A stretch of DNA of 60,008 nt from Planctomycetota bacterium (GTDB taxonomy: Bacteria > Planctomycetota > Planctomycetia > Planctomycetales > Planctomycetaceae), in the NCBI GenBank assembly GCA_030836185.1, contig JAURQH010000026.1:1-60008 (forward strand), in the 5' to 3' direction. This document shows positions 27,301-37,800 of the stretch, piece by piece. Each line of letters opens with the position of its first letter. Positions within the stretch are counted from its first letter, which is position 1. The notes below the pieces were generated by a model, which ran no database searches, was not told where the DNA came from, and saw only the letters and a list, made by a program, of their open reading frames with translations. The translations under genes were made by a program, and so were the position numbers.

Positions 27301-28425
27301 TCATTCAGAAGCAGCTGAGACAGATTTCTGCGTCTGTGTTTCGGGCTTGAGAAGTTCTCGATAGAGCGTTGCTGTTTGTTCCAACATGCGAGTGACGCTG
27401 TATTCTTTGCGCACATGCTCGCGTCCCGCCTCGCCAAGTTCGCGCGCGCGTTCGGGCCGAGTTAGTAAATCAATCATTCGTTGAGCCAAATTATCGACAT
27501 CGCCAGCGGGAACAATCAATCCATTTTGCTGATCTTTGACCACACTATAAACACCACCTGTTTTCGTGGCAATTACCGGACGACCTCGGGCCATTGCTTC
27601 GAGCATGATCGAGCCGAGTCCTTGCTTGAGAGAAGGCAGGCAGAAGATGTCCATTGCTTCGATTGCCGCAGAAAAATCGTTCAGGCTGGGAACGAAAGTG
27701 ACTGATCGTTCGACCTCGAGTGAGCGGGCGAGTTCTCTCAACCGCATTTCTTCTGGTCCCGAACCGGAAATGAGAAACTGAGTTTTCGGATATTGTTCCA
27801 AAACTTTTTTCGCGGCACCCAAAAAAAAGTGGACACCTTTAATCAATTCTAACGCACCGGCTGTCCCAATTACGGGCGGGCGGTCATCAGGAAGAATTTC
27901 TGCACCGCCTGCGTCGTTATCGAGGTCAACACCGCTACGTATCACCTGAACAATATCTGGATTGAGGCCGGTCCGCGCCAAGAGATCGTTGCGAACTGAA
28001 TCGCTCACGGCGATCACACGTCGACAGATATTTGGCTGAATACGAAGAGACTCTCGCTCGCCGAGGTAATCGTGCATCGTCACGATACATGGAATGTTCC
28101 ATAGCGAGGCCAGCATCATGCCCGGCTTTATCATGCGGCGAGATTGGACATGGATCAGTCGAGGATGCGGCTTGTGTTCAAATTCGGCAGCAAACAATCG
28201 GAGGACAGCTCGATTCAGTAGCGGCGTCGACATATGTGTCACTTCACGCACTTTGAGTTTGTGACACAACTCCCGTGAGAGTTGCCCCAGGTTCTCGGCA
28301 ATCAGGGAGACATCAAACCCGTAATCGGCGAGACCTCGTTTCAGTCGCAGAGTGTACGCCGTCCCCCCACGCATACGGAGTTCTCCGGCAAGCAACAGGA
28401 TCAGAGGGCGTTCTTCAGCAGACAT
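27301..28425 (-). CDS. GT4 family glycosyltransferase
   Basis: A 374-residue GT-B glycosyltransferase. The N-terminal half has the acceptor-side GGTAYTLRLKRGLADYGFDVSLIAENL. The C-terminal half has the donor-binding VIGTAGALELIKGVHFFLGAAKKV, FLISGSGPEEMRLRELA, and the EX7E-like FCLPSLKQGLGSIMLEAMARGRPVIATKTGG. It probably transfers a sugar from a nucleotide donor to a cell-envelope glycan or lipid. It is last in the minus-strand series NfeD-FloA-membrane protein-GT4 (gap 56 bp), so it may be co-expressed with membrane-microdomain genes. ATG start. Confidence 0.9.
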   Translation of the reverse strand: MSAEERPLILLLAGELRMRGGTAYTLRLKRGLADYGFDVSLIAENLGQLSRELCHKLKVREVTHMSTPLLNRAVLRLFAAEFEHKPHPRLIHVQSRRMIKPGMMLASLWNIPCIVTMHDYLGERESLRIQPNICRRVIAVSDSVRNDLLARTGLNPDIVQVIRSGVDLDNDAGGAEILPDDRPPVIGTAGALELIKGVHFFLGAAKKVLEQYPKTQFLISGSGPEEMRLRELARSLEVERSVTFVPSLNDFSAAIEAMDIFCLPSLKQGLGSIMLEAMARGRPVIATKTGGVYSVVKDQQNGLIVPAGDVDNLAQRMIDLLTRPERARELGEAGREHVRKEYSVTRMLEQTATLYRELLKPETQTQKSVSAASE

Positions 28426-28481
28426 AATAACCGTTCAGGCAAAGACTCAACCAGATGAAACGATAAGACAGTCACTATATT

Positions 28482-29225
28482 CTACCGAAGCGATTTCGGC
28501 TTGGAAAGAATCTCATTGGCAACAATCATCTGACGCATTCCTGAAGGAGAGGCGAGAAGATGTCGCAATTCAGCCGCGAAGTTCGCATCCTGTTGATGCT
28601 CATCAAGCTCTCCATCCAGTAATGAGCTAGCGACAATTGGTGAATCTTGACTCGTCAACACTCCTTCGTCTCGGTTTTCATCGAGATGAGATTGCATGTA
28701 GCGATCAACATGAGAGTCGACCGTCGATTTGATATGACGATCTTTTAACGATTTATTTTTTGTCTCTTCATCAAAAACAGGGCTGGCCGCTTTGGTCGCT
28801 GGTCGTCTTTGCGTCTTTTGTAGTTTACGACGCTGAGTAGATTGGGATCGAGGTTGTTGCCGTCTTTCGGGGGGCGCTTCAACACTCGCTTGCGATTCCT
28901 CGAAGCGTCGTCGTTCGGGAACCTTGTCGGCTTCATGTTCTCCCCGAATCTGCTGTTTTCGTTGAGGTCGGGGACGAGGTTTCTTTTTTACTTCCTGAGG
29001 TGCTTTACCGCCCAGAACTTCTTTCAGGAAGTCATCGATCTCACCTTGAAGTTCCCCCTGTTGTCGACGAGGTTGCCTGCCGCGGACTTGCGGTTGATCA
29101 TCACCGCCCAATTTTTTGAGCAAATTGCTGATAAAGCCAAATACCGAAAACAGCACAAAGAATATTGCCATTAACGACGTAAAGTCGAGTGCCAGGATCG
29201 GCTTGATTGGGATGTCCAACAGCAT
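28482..29225 (-). CDS. Single-pass membrane protein with basic, disordered tail
   Basis: A 247-residue protein of unknown function. One transmembrane helix (about residues 16-36, SLMAIFFVLFSVFGFISNLL) is followed by a long Arg/Gln/Pro/Lys-rich low-complexity region (RGRQPRRQQGELQGE, KKPRPRPQRKQQ) and a more ordered C-terminal helix (DANFAAELRHLLASPSGMRQMIVANEILSKP). It lies 56 bp downstream of floA and 56 bp upstream of the GT4 gene, all on one strand. The tail's charge would suit binding to nucleic acid or acidic lipids, but that is conjecture. Confidence 0.7.
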   Translation of the reverse strand: MLLDIPIKPILALDFTSLMAIFFVLFSVFGFISNLLKKLGGDDQPQVRGRQPRRQQGELQGEIDDFLKEVLGGKAPQEVKKKPRPRPQRKQQIRGEHEADKVPERRRFEESQASVEAPPERRQQPRSQSTQRRKLQKTQRRPATKAASPVFDEETKNKSLKDRHIKSTVDSHVDRYMQSHLDENRDEGVLTSQDSPIVASSLLDGELDEHQQDANFAAELRHLLASPSGMRQMIVANEILSKPKSLR

Positions 29226-29281
29226 AATGAAGTCCGAAAAGAATCGTACGCAAAAAGTTCGACTCGGCTGTCAAGGTTTCG

Positions 29282-30355
29282 TTAAGCTCCGGTTTTCGTC
29301 GATGTCTGTTTTCCGGTGCCGGCAATTGAAGCACGCATGTCTGTATCGGCTTGGACATTTTTGAGTTCGTAATAGTCGAGTAGTCCAAGTTGCCCACTGC
29401 GGAAAGATTCTGCAATGGCTTGAGGGACCAACGCTTCGGCATCGACAACCTTTGCGCGGTTCGCTTGAATTTTGGCACGCATTTCCTGTTCTTGAGCCAT
29501 GGCAGAGGCGCGACGTTCTTCGGCCTTGGCTTGAGCAACCTGCATATCGGCTTCAGCTTGATCGGCCTGCAGTCGAGCGCCAATATTTTCACCCACATCG
29601 ATATCGGCAATATCAATGGAAACAATCTCGTAAGAAGTTTGGGCTTCGAGGCCGAGATTCAGTACTGTCCGCGAAATGTTATCGGGGTTTTCCAAAACGG
29701 TGGCATAGCTGGACGTCGATCCGATGGCTTGGACAATGCCTTGCCCCACGCGGGCAATCACGGTTTCTTCGGTGGCACCACCAATCAGTTGGGCAATGTT
29801 GGTCCGTACGGTCACGCGAGCGCGAGCTTTCAACTGAATTCCGTCACCGGCGACTGCATCCAAAGTGCCCGCAGTTTGTGAGGGGTCGGGGCAATCGATT
29901 ACTTTCGGGTAAACACTCGTCCGAACTGCTTCCAGAATATCACGACCAGCCAGGTCAATGGCTGCGGCAGTGTCCCAATCGAGATCGATTTTGGCTCGAT
30001 GAGCGGCGACCAGACTGCGGACCACGCGTTCGACATTTCCTCCCGCCATGTAATGAGCTTCGAGAGCATTGGTTGAGATCGGGTAGTAATCAGTCAACCC
30101 GGCTTGTACGGCAATAATTTTGCTTTTGACGATCACCGCAGGATTGATCTTCTTGATTGTCATCATCACCAAGGTGATTGGTCCGATGGCGGCTCCTGCG
30201 AAGACGGATTGAATCCAGAGGGAGAGGTAACGGGCAAACATGCCGAACAGAACCAGCGTCGCGATAAAGGCGAAAACACCAATCGCGGCGAGAGTTCCCG
30301 GTTGGAGAGCCAGAACCGAGAAATTTGAGAGGTTCGTTGCGAATACTGAATTCAT
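29282..30355 (-). CDS. floA: Flotillin-like protein FloA
   Basis: A 357-residue SPFH/flotillin-like scaffold of membrane microdomains, of the FloA (YqfA/UPF0365) type. An N-terminal hydrophobic anchor (about residues 20-60) is followed by [24 protein letters not shown], then [23 protein letters not shown] and a C-terminal coiled coil rich in [22 protein letters not shown]. It ends in the usual [23 protein letters not shown]. The nfeD gene lies 67 bp upstream on the same strand, the classic NfeD-flotillin pairing. A second floA-like gene starts divergently 250 bp beyond nfeD. Confidence 0.92.
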   Translation of the reverse strand: MNSVFATNLSNFSVLALQPGTLAAIGVFAFIATLVLFGMFARYLSLWIQSVFAGAAIGPITLVMMTIKKINPAVIVKSKIIAVQAGLTDYYPISTNALEAHYMAGGNVERVVRSLVAAHRAKIDLDWDTAAAIDLAGRDILEAVRTSVYPKVIDCPDPSQTAGTLDAVAGDGIQLKARARVTVRTNIAQLIGGATEETVIARVGQGIVQAIGSTSSYATVLENPDNISRTVLNLGLEAQTSYEIVSIDIADIDVGENIGARLQADQAEADMQVAQAKAEERRASAMAQEQEMRAKIQANRAKVVDAEALVPQAIAESFRSGQLGLLDYYELKNVQADTDMRASIAGTGKQTSTKTGA

Positions 30356-30422
30356 GAGGTTTGATCCGGTAAAATGAAGTGTGAAAACCTCAAAGTGAGA
30401 GGCTCACTATAGTTTGTCTGTG

Positions 30423-31031
30423 TTACTCCTCGGGGAAAGGAAAGTCAAGTTTTTCCTCACCGAGTCGTTCAGAGGCATCAGAATTTGTTTCGACAGATAC
30501 GGATTGATTGTTCGATTGGTCGGTCATATTCTCATCCGCAGGACTGATCACAATACGAGTTCCGCTCACACGAACAACTTTGACTTTTGTGGAAGGCTCC
30601 AGCATTAACCCGTCACTTTCGCTGTGGTATCGGCGTCCCTCAATGAGAGTCATTCCTCCCGGAGCGTGTAACGTGGCAGTTTCTCCAATGGATCCTACTA
30701 ATTCCAAAAGTTTTTCTCTTTCTTTGGAATAGGGACGACTTTCCTCACCAGACGGAGGATCGGGGAGTAATCGCCGGCCAAAACTGGTTTTAGGTAAGAC
30801 GACAACAGCTCCGGCAATCGTGGTAGGGACGGACAAAACGAAACTGATGATGTAAATCCACCAAACCACAGGCGAATTGTCCCACCAGGCATGATATCCC
30901 GACCAAATCGAGATCACGGCACTAATCACAGAAAATATTGTCAGCATTCCCGCTGAAGGAATGAAGAATTCCGCAACCAACAGGCCGAGAGTCAAGATTG
31001 CTAACCAGATTGCCAGCGAAGAATAATCCAT
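30423..31031 (-). CDS. NfeD-family membrane protein
   Basis: A 202-residue protein with three to four transmembrane helices (WLAILTLGLLVAEFFIPSAGMLTIFSVISAVISIWSG, WWIYIISFVLSVPTTIAGAVVVLP) and a C-terminal OB-fold NfeD domain: LLELVGSIGETATLHAPGGMTLIEGRRYH, VKVVRVSGTRIVI. It lacks the ClpP-like protease domain of long NfeD proteins, so it is the short form. NfeD proteins accompany flotillins and are thought to stabilise or localise them. It leads the minus-strand operon with floA next. Confidence 0.88.
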   Translation of the reverse strand: MDYSSLAIWLAILTLGLLVAEFFIPSAGMLTIFSVISAVISIWSGYHAWWDNSPVVWWIYIISFVLSVPTTIAGAVVVLPKTSFGRRLLPDPPSGEESRPYSKEREKLLELVGSIGETATLHAPGGMTLIEGRRYHSESDGLMLEPSTKVKVVRVSGTRIVISPADENMTDQSNNQSVSVETNSDASERLGEEKLDFPFPEE

Positions 31032-31280
31032 AAACGTAATCTCATATCAAAGCGACGTTGTTATCAGATCATTATACCCGGAACGAATTGATTGCGGGTA
31101 AGGATTCACGAAACGTTCGACATTCTGAGAGGGATTTTGTTTTTCTTTTTGAATTTACAGATCCAGCACTTAAGATGTGACGTTCAACACTTCATATTGA
31201 AAGAGATTGCAAATCTGCGTGAGATTCGATTCTCAGCAGAAACCAGAGGTCGAGAGATCTTCCTGATTAAGGATACTGAG

Positions 31281-32210
31281 ATGGGCGATATTGTGATGTA
31301 CGTGGCGATCGGGTTTGTGGGCCTGTTCTCCCTCATCTTTCTGTACTTCTTTGCAAGGTACTTCAAACTGTGGGTGCAGTGCGTTTTCTCAAAGGCAAAC
31401 ATAAATCCTTTCCGATTGATGATGATGTCTTTGAAGGGGATAAACCCCTCGACGATCGTACAATCCAAAATTATGGCCGTTCAGGCTGGCTTACAATCTT
31501 CCACCAATGCTTTGGAAGCCCATTATTTGGCGGGCGGAAACGTGGATCGTGTTGTCCGTGCGTTAATTGCCTCACATCGAGCCAACATCGAACTTGACTG
31601 GAATACAGCGTCTGCCATCGACCTGGCCGGTCGTAATGTGTTGGAAGCGGTGCGAACCAGTGTTGATCCTAAGGTGATTGATTGCCCCGATCCAAATCGT
31701 GGAGCCAGTAATCGTCGTACGCTCGATGGAGTTGCCAAAGATGGAATTCAACTGAAAGCGCGTGCCCGCGTGACGGTCAGAACCAACTTACAGCAATTGG
31801 TCGGGGGTGCGACGGAAGACACGATTATTGCCCGCGTAGGTGAAGGGATCGTTTCGGCCATTGGATCATGTAAAAACCACAAAGAAGTGCTCGCGAATCC
31901 CATGTTGATCGCCAAGGCGGTACTCGATAAAGGACTCGATTCGCAGACGGCTTACGAGATTGTTTCGATTGATATTGCCGACATTGATGTGGGTGATAAC
32001 GTCGGAGCTCGTCTTCAGGCCGATCAAGCCGAAGCCGACATGAGAATTGCCAGGGCCCGAGCCGAAGAACGCCGTGCGCGAGCGGTTGCCGAAGAACAAG
32101 AGTTCAAAGCTGAGACCGAGGAAAACCGCGCGAAAGTGATTCTGGCGGAAGCAGAAGTTCCAACGGCTATGGCCGATTCTTACAGAGCCGGTAATTTAAG
32201 AGCTAAATAA
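31281..32210 (+). CDS. Second FloA-like protein, C-terminally short
   Basis: A 309-residue paralogue of the FloA at 29282-30355, with the same landmarks ([70 protein letters not shown]). It stops at [11 protein letters not shown] and lacks the final [20 protein letters not shown] region. The start at 31281 is chosen because AAGGA stands about 8 bp upstream and the anchor helix follows immediately. It is divergent from nfeD, with a 249-bp shared upstream region. It could form mixed oligomers with FloA or a distinct microdomain. Confidence 0.88.
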   Translation: MGDIVMYVAIGFVGLFSLIFLYFFARYFKLWVQCVFSKANINPFRLMMMSLKGINPSTIVQSKIMAVQAGLQSSTNALEAHYLAGGNVDRVVRALIASHRANIELDWNTASAIDLAGRNVLEAVRTSVDPKVIDCPDPNRGASNRRTLDGVAKDGIQLKARARVTVRTNLQQLVGGATEDTIIARVGEGIVSAIGSCKNHKEVLANPMLIAKAVLDKGLDSQTAYEIVSIDIADIDVGDNVGARLQADQAEADMRIARARAEERRARAVAEEQEFKAETEENRAKVILAEAEVPTAMADSYRAGNLRAK

Positions 32211-32629
32211 TAGGGGCATCGAGGCAGGCAAGCGATTAAGGTTGATTTTTCCCAACCACAATGGCCACAATGATTTGTAGGAAGTCATCGATTCTAAGGA
32301 TTGGATAACTCTGTGATCGGCACGCCGCATGCATTGTTTTCCAGACCGTTACAGATTCACCGACGGTCGGTGAAAGAAGACCGGTCATAAGGAGTCTTTG
32401 GATCACGTTTCCCTGGACAATTGCAATGGAAGTGCAGTGTCCTTCAAGAAACTGAAAGGTGACTGGTTTAACAGCCGATGATACACCCTGAGTACGGATG
32501 ATTCCGCATCGATGAAGGAGTGTCTGTAGGTTGGAATTGTTCTGATAATCAAAATGTCGCGCAGCAGCAGGATGCCACTGTGACGGACGTCATTCTCACC
32601 AGGGTGGGAAATGTACGGAGTCTGTTTTA
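32211..32629 (+). other. 419-bp intergenic region with an operator-like palindrome
   Basis: No gene is supported here. The region contains the perfect palindrome at 32356-32374 and presumably the promoter of the small protein gene at 32630. No terminator for the FloA paralogue was found. Confidence 0.6.
32356..32374. promoter_or_regulatory. Perfect 9-1-9 palindrome, TetR-like operator
   Basis: TTCACCGAC, a central G, and GTCGGTGAA. The size and symmetry resemble operators of dimeric repressors such as TetR/AcrR proteins. No regulator gene of that kind is in the window. It lies 256 bp upstream of the next start codon. Confidence 0.5.
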
Positions 32630-32836
32630 ATGAGTAATGCTATTTCAGTGGATCTGGACAACCAAGAACGTGATATTCTCTTGCGAGGACTGCGACATGT
32701 TCGTAGCTCTATCGCATTGGCAGTCTGTGACCCAACTCTCGAGAGCGAAGTTCAAAGGGATGAGGATTTGCAGAATGTCGAGGATTTAATTTCTCGCTTA
32801 AGTGGATCACAAACTCAATCTGTTGCGAAAGTCTGA
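32630..32836 (+). CDS. Small hypothetical protein
   Basis: A 68-residue, probably all-alpha cytoplasmic protein (MSNAISVDLDNQERDILLRGLRHVRSS..VEDLISRLSG). GGAG stands 9 bp before the ATG. Its end overlaps the open frame of the thiolase-like gene by about 35 bp, which suggests translational coupling if that gene uses its most upstream GTG. No recognised family. Confidence 0.55.
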   Translation: MSNAISVDLDNQERDILLRGLRHVRSSIALAVCDPTLESEVQRDEDLQNVEDLISRLSGSQTQSVAKV

Positions 32837-33914
32837 TGCTATCTCGCAACCGAACGTAAACTCCGGTTCGCGCTACCAGCATGTTTGTCTGGAGACCGCA
32901 ACCTGTACGATCCCTCCCCATGTGTTGACCTCGGAGGAGATCGAAGCTCGCCTCGCGCCGGTTTATGATCGACTGAGTTTACCTGCGGGTCGTCTCGAAA
33001 TGATGACCGGCATCCAGGAACGACGTTTTTTTGATCCCGGCACAAAACCGGGATCAATTTCTGCGCAAACTGTCCGTAAAGCGGTCGAAAAATCTCAGCT
33101 CGATCCGAACTTATTCGGGGCTCTGATCCACGGGTCAGTTTGTCGTGACCAGATGGAGCCAGCGACCGCGACGGGAGTTCATGCAGCCAGCGGATTACCG
33201 CAATCAGCGCTTGTTTTCGATGTCAGCAACGCCTGTCTGGGTATTCTCAACGGCGTGCAGATTATTGCTGAAATGATCGAAGCCGGGCGTATCGAAGTGG
33301 GTGTGGTTGTCGGCACTGAAGTCGGACGCACTCTTGTGGAAGGGACGATTGATTCCCTGCTTCACGACTCGGACGTTGATCGCAAACGGGTCAAAAGTGA
33401 TTTTGCCTCGTTGACGATTGGTTCGGGCTCCGCAGCGATTGTGCTCTGCCACGAACGCCATTCACAGTTTGGGCATAAGTTGCTGGGAGGTTCTTGGTTG
33501 GCCGATACGACGAACAATCATCTTTGCCAAGGAGGTGATAATTCGGACTGGAGTCGGGATAGCCGACCGCGCATGAATACCGATTCAGAAGGTTTGCTGA
33601 ACGCGGGCGTTGCACTGGCAGAAAAAACCTGGACGATCTTTCGACGATTAATGGAGTGGACGAACAGTGATATCCAGCGCGTCTTCACACACCAGGTTGG
33701 GAAAGCCCATCGTTCGTTGTTAATGAAATCACTGGGGTTAGAACCCGATCTCGATTTCCCGACTGTCGAGCGTTTCGGAAACACCGGAGCCGCAGCGTTA
33801 CCGATGGCTCTTGCACTCGGCATGGAGTCGGGCTTTCTGAACAAGGGAGATCGCGCAGCCTTGCTGGGCATCGGGAGCGGTTTGAATTCATTGATGTACG
33901 GACTCGAATGGTAG
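32802..33914 (+). CDS. 3-oxoacyl-ACP synthase III family (KAS III-like) enzyme
   Basis: A thiolase-fold condensing enzyme with a complete Cys-His-Asn triad: C145 in FDVSNACLGILNG, H297 in FTHQVGKAH and N327 in ERFGNTGAAALPMALA. FabH-like proteins condense acyl-CoA with malonyl-ACP or perform other head-to-head or decarboxylative condensations. The sequence RLSLPAGRLEMMTGIQERRFFDPGTKPG is characteristic of a planctomycete subgroup distinct from housekeeping FabH. The start is uncertain: GTG 32802 gives 370 residues, but homology seems to begin near SRYQHVCLE (about residue 23), where no good start codon exists. A zinc-ribbon gene follows 6 bp downstream. Confidence 0.85.
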   Translation: MDHKLNLLRKSDAISQPNVNSGSRYQHVCLETATCTIPPHVLTSEEIEARLAPVYDRLSLPAGRLEMMTGIQERRFFDPGTKPGSISAQTVRKAVEKSQLDPNLFGALIHGSVCRDQMEPATATGVHAASGLPQSALVFDVSNACLGILNGVQIIAEMIEAGRIEVGVVVGTEVGRTLVEGTIDSLLHDSDVDRKRVKSDFASLTIGSGSAAIVLCHERHSQFGHKLLGGSWLADTTNNHLCQGGDNSDWSRDSRPRMNTDSEGLLNAGVALAEKTWTIFRRLMEWTNSDIQRVFTHQVGKAHRSLLMKSLGLEPDLDFPTVERFGNTGAAALPMALALGMESGFLNKGDRAALLGIGSGLNSLMYGLEW

Positions 33915-33920
33915 ATCATC

Positions 33921-34178
33921 ATGACAGACGACTGGGATGATGAGTATGACGACGATCTGGAAGACTTCGATGACGATGATCCCTCTGCCTGGTACGAATG
34001 CCCGCTGTGCGGTGAAGAAGTCTACGACGACGCGAACCTTTGTCCAAGCTGTGATCAATACATGGTACCTCAACTTGTCACTCGCTCCGATTCGAGGCCG
34101 ATGTGGTATCTCTTCTTGGTGACCGCGGGGATTCTTGCCGTGATTGTGACAGTCAGTGGATTAATCAGCTTATTGTGA
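33921..34178 (+). CDS. Small zinc-ribbon membrane protein
   Basis: An 85-residue protein with a very acidic N-terminus (DDWDDEYDDDLEDFDDDD), a zinc ribbon built from CPLCGEEVYDDANLCPSC and a C-terminal transmembrane helix (WYLFLVTAGILAVIVTVSGLISLL). Topology suggests a cytoplasmic zinc ribbon anchored by its tail. It follows the KAS III-like gene by 6 bp, so it is co-transcribed. No function is known. Confidence 0.75.
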   Translation: MTDDWDDEYDDDLEDFDDDDPSAWYECPLCGEEVYDDANLCPSCDQYMVPQLVTRSDSRPMWYLFLVTAGILAVIVTVSGLISLL

Positions 34179-34181
34179 ATT

Positions 34182-34781
34182 TCATGTCTTTCGAGCGATT
34201 TTGAATCGATCAACATCACGCTTCAAGTCGTTGAGCAGATCAGCGATATCGGGTAACTGGAAATGAGCATTCAAACCGCTCGGGTTAGGTAACACCCAGA
34301 CGACCGCATCGCCAATGGTCGGCTCTTGTAGCCCGACTTTTCCTCCTTTGATTCCGAACGCCGTCCGATAAGACGTGATCCCGAGAAACGCGACAAATCG
34401 GGGTCGATACTTTTTGACCTTACGAGTCAAGGTGCAGGCTCCGCGTTCCAGTTCTTCTTTGGAGAGTTCATCAGCACGAGCCGAAGCACGCGGACAAAGA
34501 TTGGTGATCCCCATGCCGAAGTCTGGCAAGCGGCAATCATCAAACGCCAGTAACTCTTCTCCCTCGGGGACGAAATCACTCATATTGAGAGCCGGCCAGA
34601 AGCGGTTTCCCGGCCGGCCAAAATGATGTCGCACGGCTGCGGAATACAAACCCGGATTGATGCCGACAAACAAAACATCCAAGCCATAATCGATGACATC
34701 ATTGACACGGTTTTTTGTCGCCGCAGCGACTTGTTCTTTCGTTGGTTTCCAAACGGGTTCCTGTTTTGTTCGTCTTGGCAT
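34182..34781 (-). CDS. mug: G/U mismatch-specific uracil-DNA glycosylase Mug
   Basis: A 199-residue member of the Mug/TDG branch of uracil-DNA glycosylases, removing uracil or ethenocytosine opposite guanine. Motif 1 is FVGINPGLYSA, followed by HHFGRPGNRFWPAL; motif 2 is WVLPNPSGLNAHF. The catalytic Asn is the N of GINPG. An N-terminal basic tail (PRRTKQEPVWKPTKEQVAAA) may aid DNA binding. Start at 34781; the frame stays open 12 codons more. It is convergent with the zinc-ribbon gene, 3 bp apart. Confidence 0.9.
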   Translation of the reverse strand: MPRRTKQEPVWKPTKEQVAAATKNRVNDVIDYGLDVLFVGINPGLYSAAVRHHFGRPGNRFWPALNMSDFVPEGEELLAFDDCRLPDFGMGITNLCPRASARADELSKEELERGACTLTRKVKKYRPRFVAFLGITSYRTAFGIKGGKVGLQEPTIGDAVVWVLPNPSGLNAHFQLPDIADLLNDLKRDVDRFKIARKT

Positions 34782-34882
34782 GTCTTCTAACCTAGCAAAG
34801 ACAATCCTGTCTTGCATTAACGAATCAGAGCGGCGAACATGTGGGCTTAAATACTTTCACAACACACTGCGGACTTCCACAC

Positions 34883-37800
34883 ATGTACCGTCCAGTCAAA
34901 TTGCTCGCCTTGCTACTACTCGGTCTGCCCTGTCTGTTACAGGCCGATGATTTCATTCCTCGTCGTCAGGATAAACCTCCCGGCCCGGCTCTCTCACCGA
35001 TGGATGCCATCGCCAAGATGGACGTGCCGGAAGGGTTCTCGGTTGAGTTAGTGGCAGCAGAACCACAAATTTTCAATCCGGTCGGTATGGCCATCGATGA
35101 AAAAGGCCGATTCTGGATCACCGAATCCTTTGAGTATCCTCGAAAAGAGCCCGGTCCGGGACGTGATCGAATCAAGGTTCTCGAAGATACCACGGGAGAC
35201 GGACGAGTCGATAAAGTGACCGTCTTTGCTGAGGGGCTCAATATCCCGTCGGGTATCGCGGTTGGTTATGGCGGTGTATGGGTTGCCAATGCTCCCGATA
35301 TTCTCTTCATGCAGGATCTCGATGGTGATTTGAAAGTCGACAAAATCGAGAAAGTAGTCACCGGTTTCGGACGCACCGACACTCACGAACTACCAAACTC
35401 GTTGACTTGGGGACCAGATGGCTGGCTCTACGGCCTCAACGGAGTTTTCAACTATTGCGATGTCAAATACACGCCCAACAATCCGAACTTCGATGAGAAA
35501 CATTCCGGTTGGAAGTTTACCTGTGCGCTGTTTCGCATTCATCCTCGCACGCGTGAGTTTGAACTATTCGCCGAAGGGACCAGTAACCCGTGGGGAGTCG
35601 CCTGGAACAAGGATGGTGAAGCGTTTCTGTCTGCGTGTGTGATTGACCATCTCTGGCACTTGACGCAATCCGGTTACTATCATCGACAAGGGGGGCCGTA
35701 TCCGCCCCATACCTGGAAACTGGAATCCATCGTCAAACATAAACATCAAAAAGCCGCCTATTGTGGAATTCATTACTACGACTCAGATGCCTACCCCGAA
35801 GAGTATCGCGAAAAACTTTACATGGGGAACATCCACGGCAATTGCCTGAATGCTGATGCGCTTGAGCGTGATGGTTCGACCTATTTTGGAACGCCGCGTC
35901 CTGACTTTCTGACGGCCAATGATGTCTGGTTCATGCCTGTGGTTCAGAAGACAGGGCCAGACGGCTGCATTTATGTGCTGGACTGGTACGACCGCTATCA
36001 CTGTTATCAGGATGCGAATCGTGACCCGGAAGGCGTTGACCGCGGGCATGGGCGTCTCTATCGGATTAGATATAAAGAATCGCCCCATACGCCGGCGGAT
36101 TTTAATCTTGCTGCTGAAACCGATGATCAACTGATCGAACGACTCTCACAGCACAATGATTTTATCCGCTGGACGGCACAGCGATTGTTGTCTGAACGTA
36201 GCATCCAAGAGTCGCGACAAAAACTGAAAGCCATTGCCACCAATAATTCAGCCGATCAAAAGACACGTCTGCATGCGTTCTGGTCGGTAATTGGAATGAA
36301 ACCCGATCCAGAAGATTTGTTGATCTATGATGATTTTATGGAACAGTTGATGTCTCAACCCGATCCAACATTGCGTGCGTGGGCAATTCGGGCTGCGGGA
36401 CACCAGTTTCTGCATTCAAAATCACACAATGGATTCAATGAATCCGAGGAAGGCAATATTTTCGAATTAGTTGACACTGCCATTCATGACGAATCGGAAG
36501 ACGTACGATTGCAGGGAGTGATTCTTGCCGGTGCGCACGCCAAGAAAATGCAGCCACACGGTTCTTATCCCGTTTACACAGAGTTGTTCGCAGAAGCTCT
36601 TAAACTTTCCTCAGAAGATGAAGTGCTGCCGAAAATTGTTTGGCGGAATTTGCTTTACTATCTGGAAAGCTTTCCGAATCAAGCCGCTGACTTTGCCACG
36701 ATCAATGAGATCGCCGCCGGGTCGGGGGGACGAGAACTCATTCCTCGGTTGGTTGCGTGGATGCTCGATCACACGGACTACAAGGCGACCAACGTCGCCA
36801 AAGTGATCTCCTACCATTCACATTCTACAGGCGGAAATCCGCAAACGGCTGCCATCTGTCTCTCCATGATCAGTCAGCGTGTTCAAAATCGAACTCTCGC
36901 CGGAGAGAAGCTGAAGCAAACGAAAGAAGCACTCGGGACGGTTGTATCGAGTATCGCAGCGGGAGACAAAGACTCAGCCCCGTTTTTCTCAGCGGCCATG
37001 TTAGGCGCAAGCTGGGGAGATCCCGTTGCTCTCAAGGAAGCGGAAAAAATCCTGGCAAATAGCAAATCGCCGGAAGCACAACGATTGCAGGCATTGAATG
37101 CCTTGGTGGCCGCCGGTGAGGAAATGCACGTTCTGATTGCCATGGATCAAATCTTGGCGGATAAGAAATCTAATCCGGCTCCCTTTCGGGGCAAGATGAT
37201 TAGCGCATTAGGACGACTTCGCAACGAGCATGTCGCATCTTTATTGGTCCTCAACTATTACGAGTTGGAACCGGAACTCAAGCCGCGTGTGATCGATATT
37301 CTCACACAGAGAAAAGCCTGGAGCATCAGTCTGCTCAACGCCATTGCCGAAGAAGAGATCCCGACGAGCGCACTCAATTTGAATCAAGTGAAAAGAATGC
37401 TGGCAACCGGTGACAAAGAACTCACCAAACTGGTCGGGCAACATTGGGGGCAAATTCGCGAAGGACGCGATCCTAAACGAGATCAGGTGATTGGAGAAAT
37501 GAAACAGTTGATTCGTTCTTCGGAAGGAGACCCGTTTGCGGGCGAACTTGTCTTCAACAAAGTCTGCGGACAATGTCATAAGATTTACGGCAAGGGACAG
37601 GAAGTCGGTCCCGAAATTACACTCAACGGTCGCAATTCGTTCGAACAACTTTTGTCGAACGTCTTCGATCCTTCACTGGTGATCGGAGCTTCTTATCAGT
37701 CGTACACTGTCGTGACGGACGAAGGCCGTGTGCTCAACGGCTTGCTGGTTGAAGACACGGAGTCCAAAATTACGCTGAAAATCCAGGGCGGGAAGCGGGA

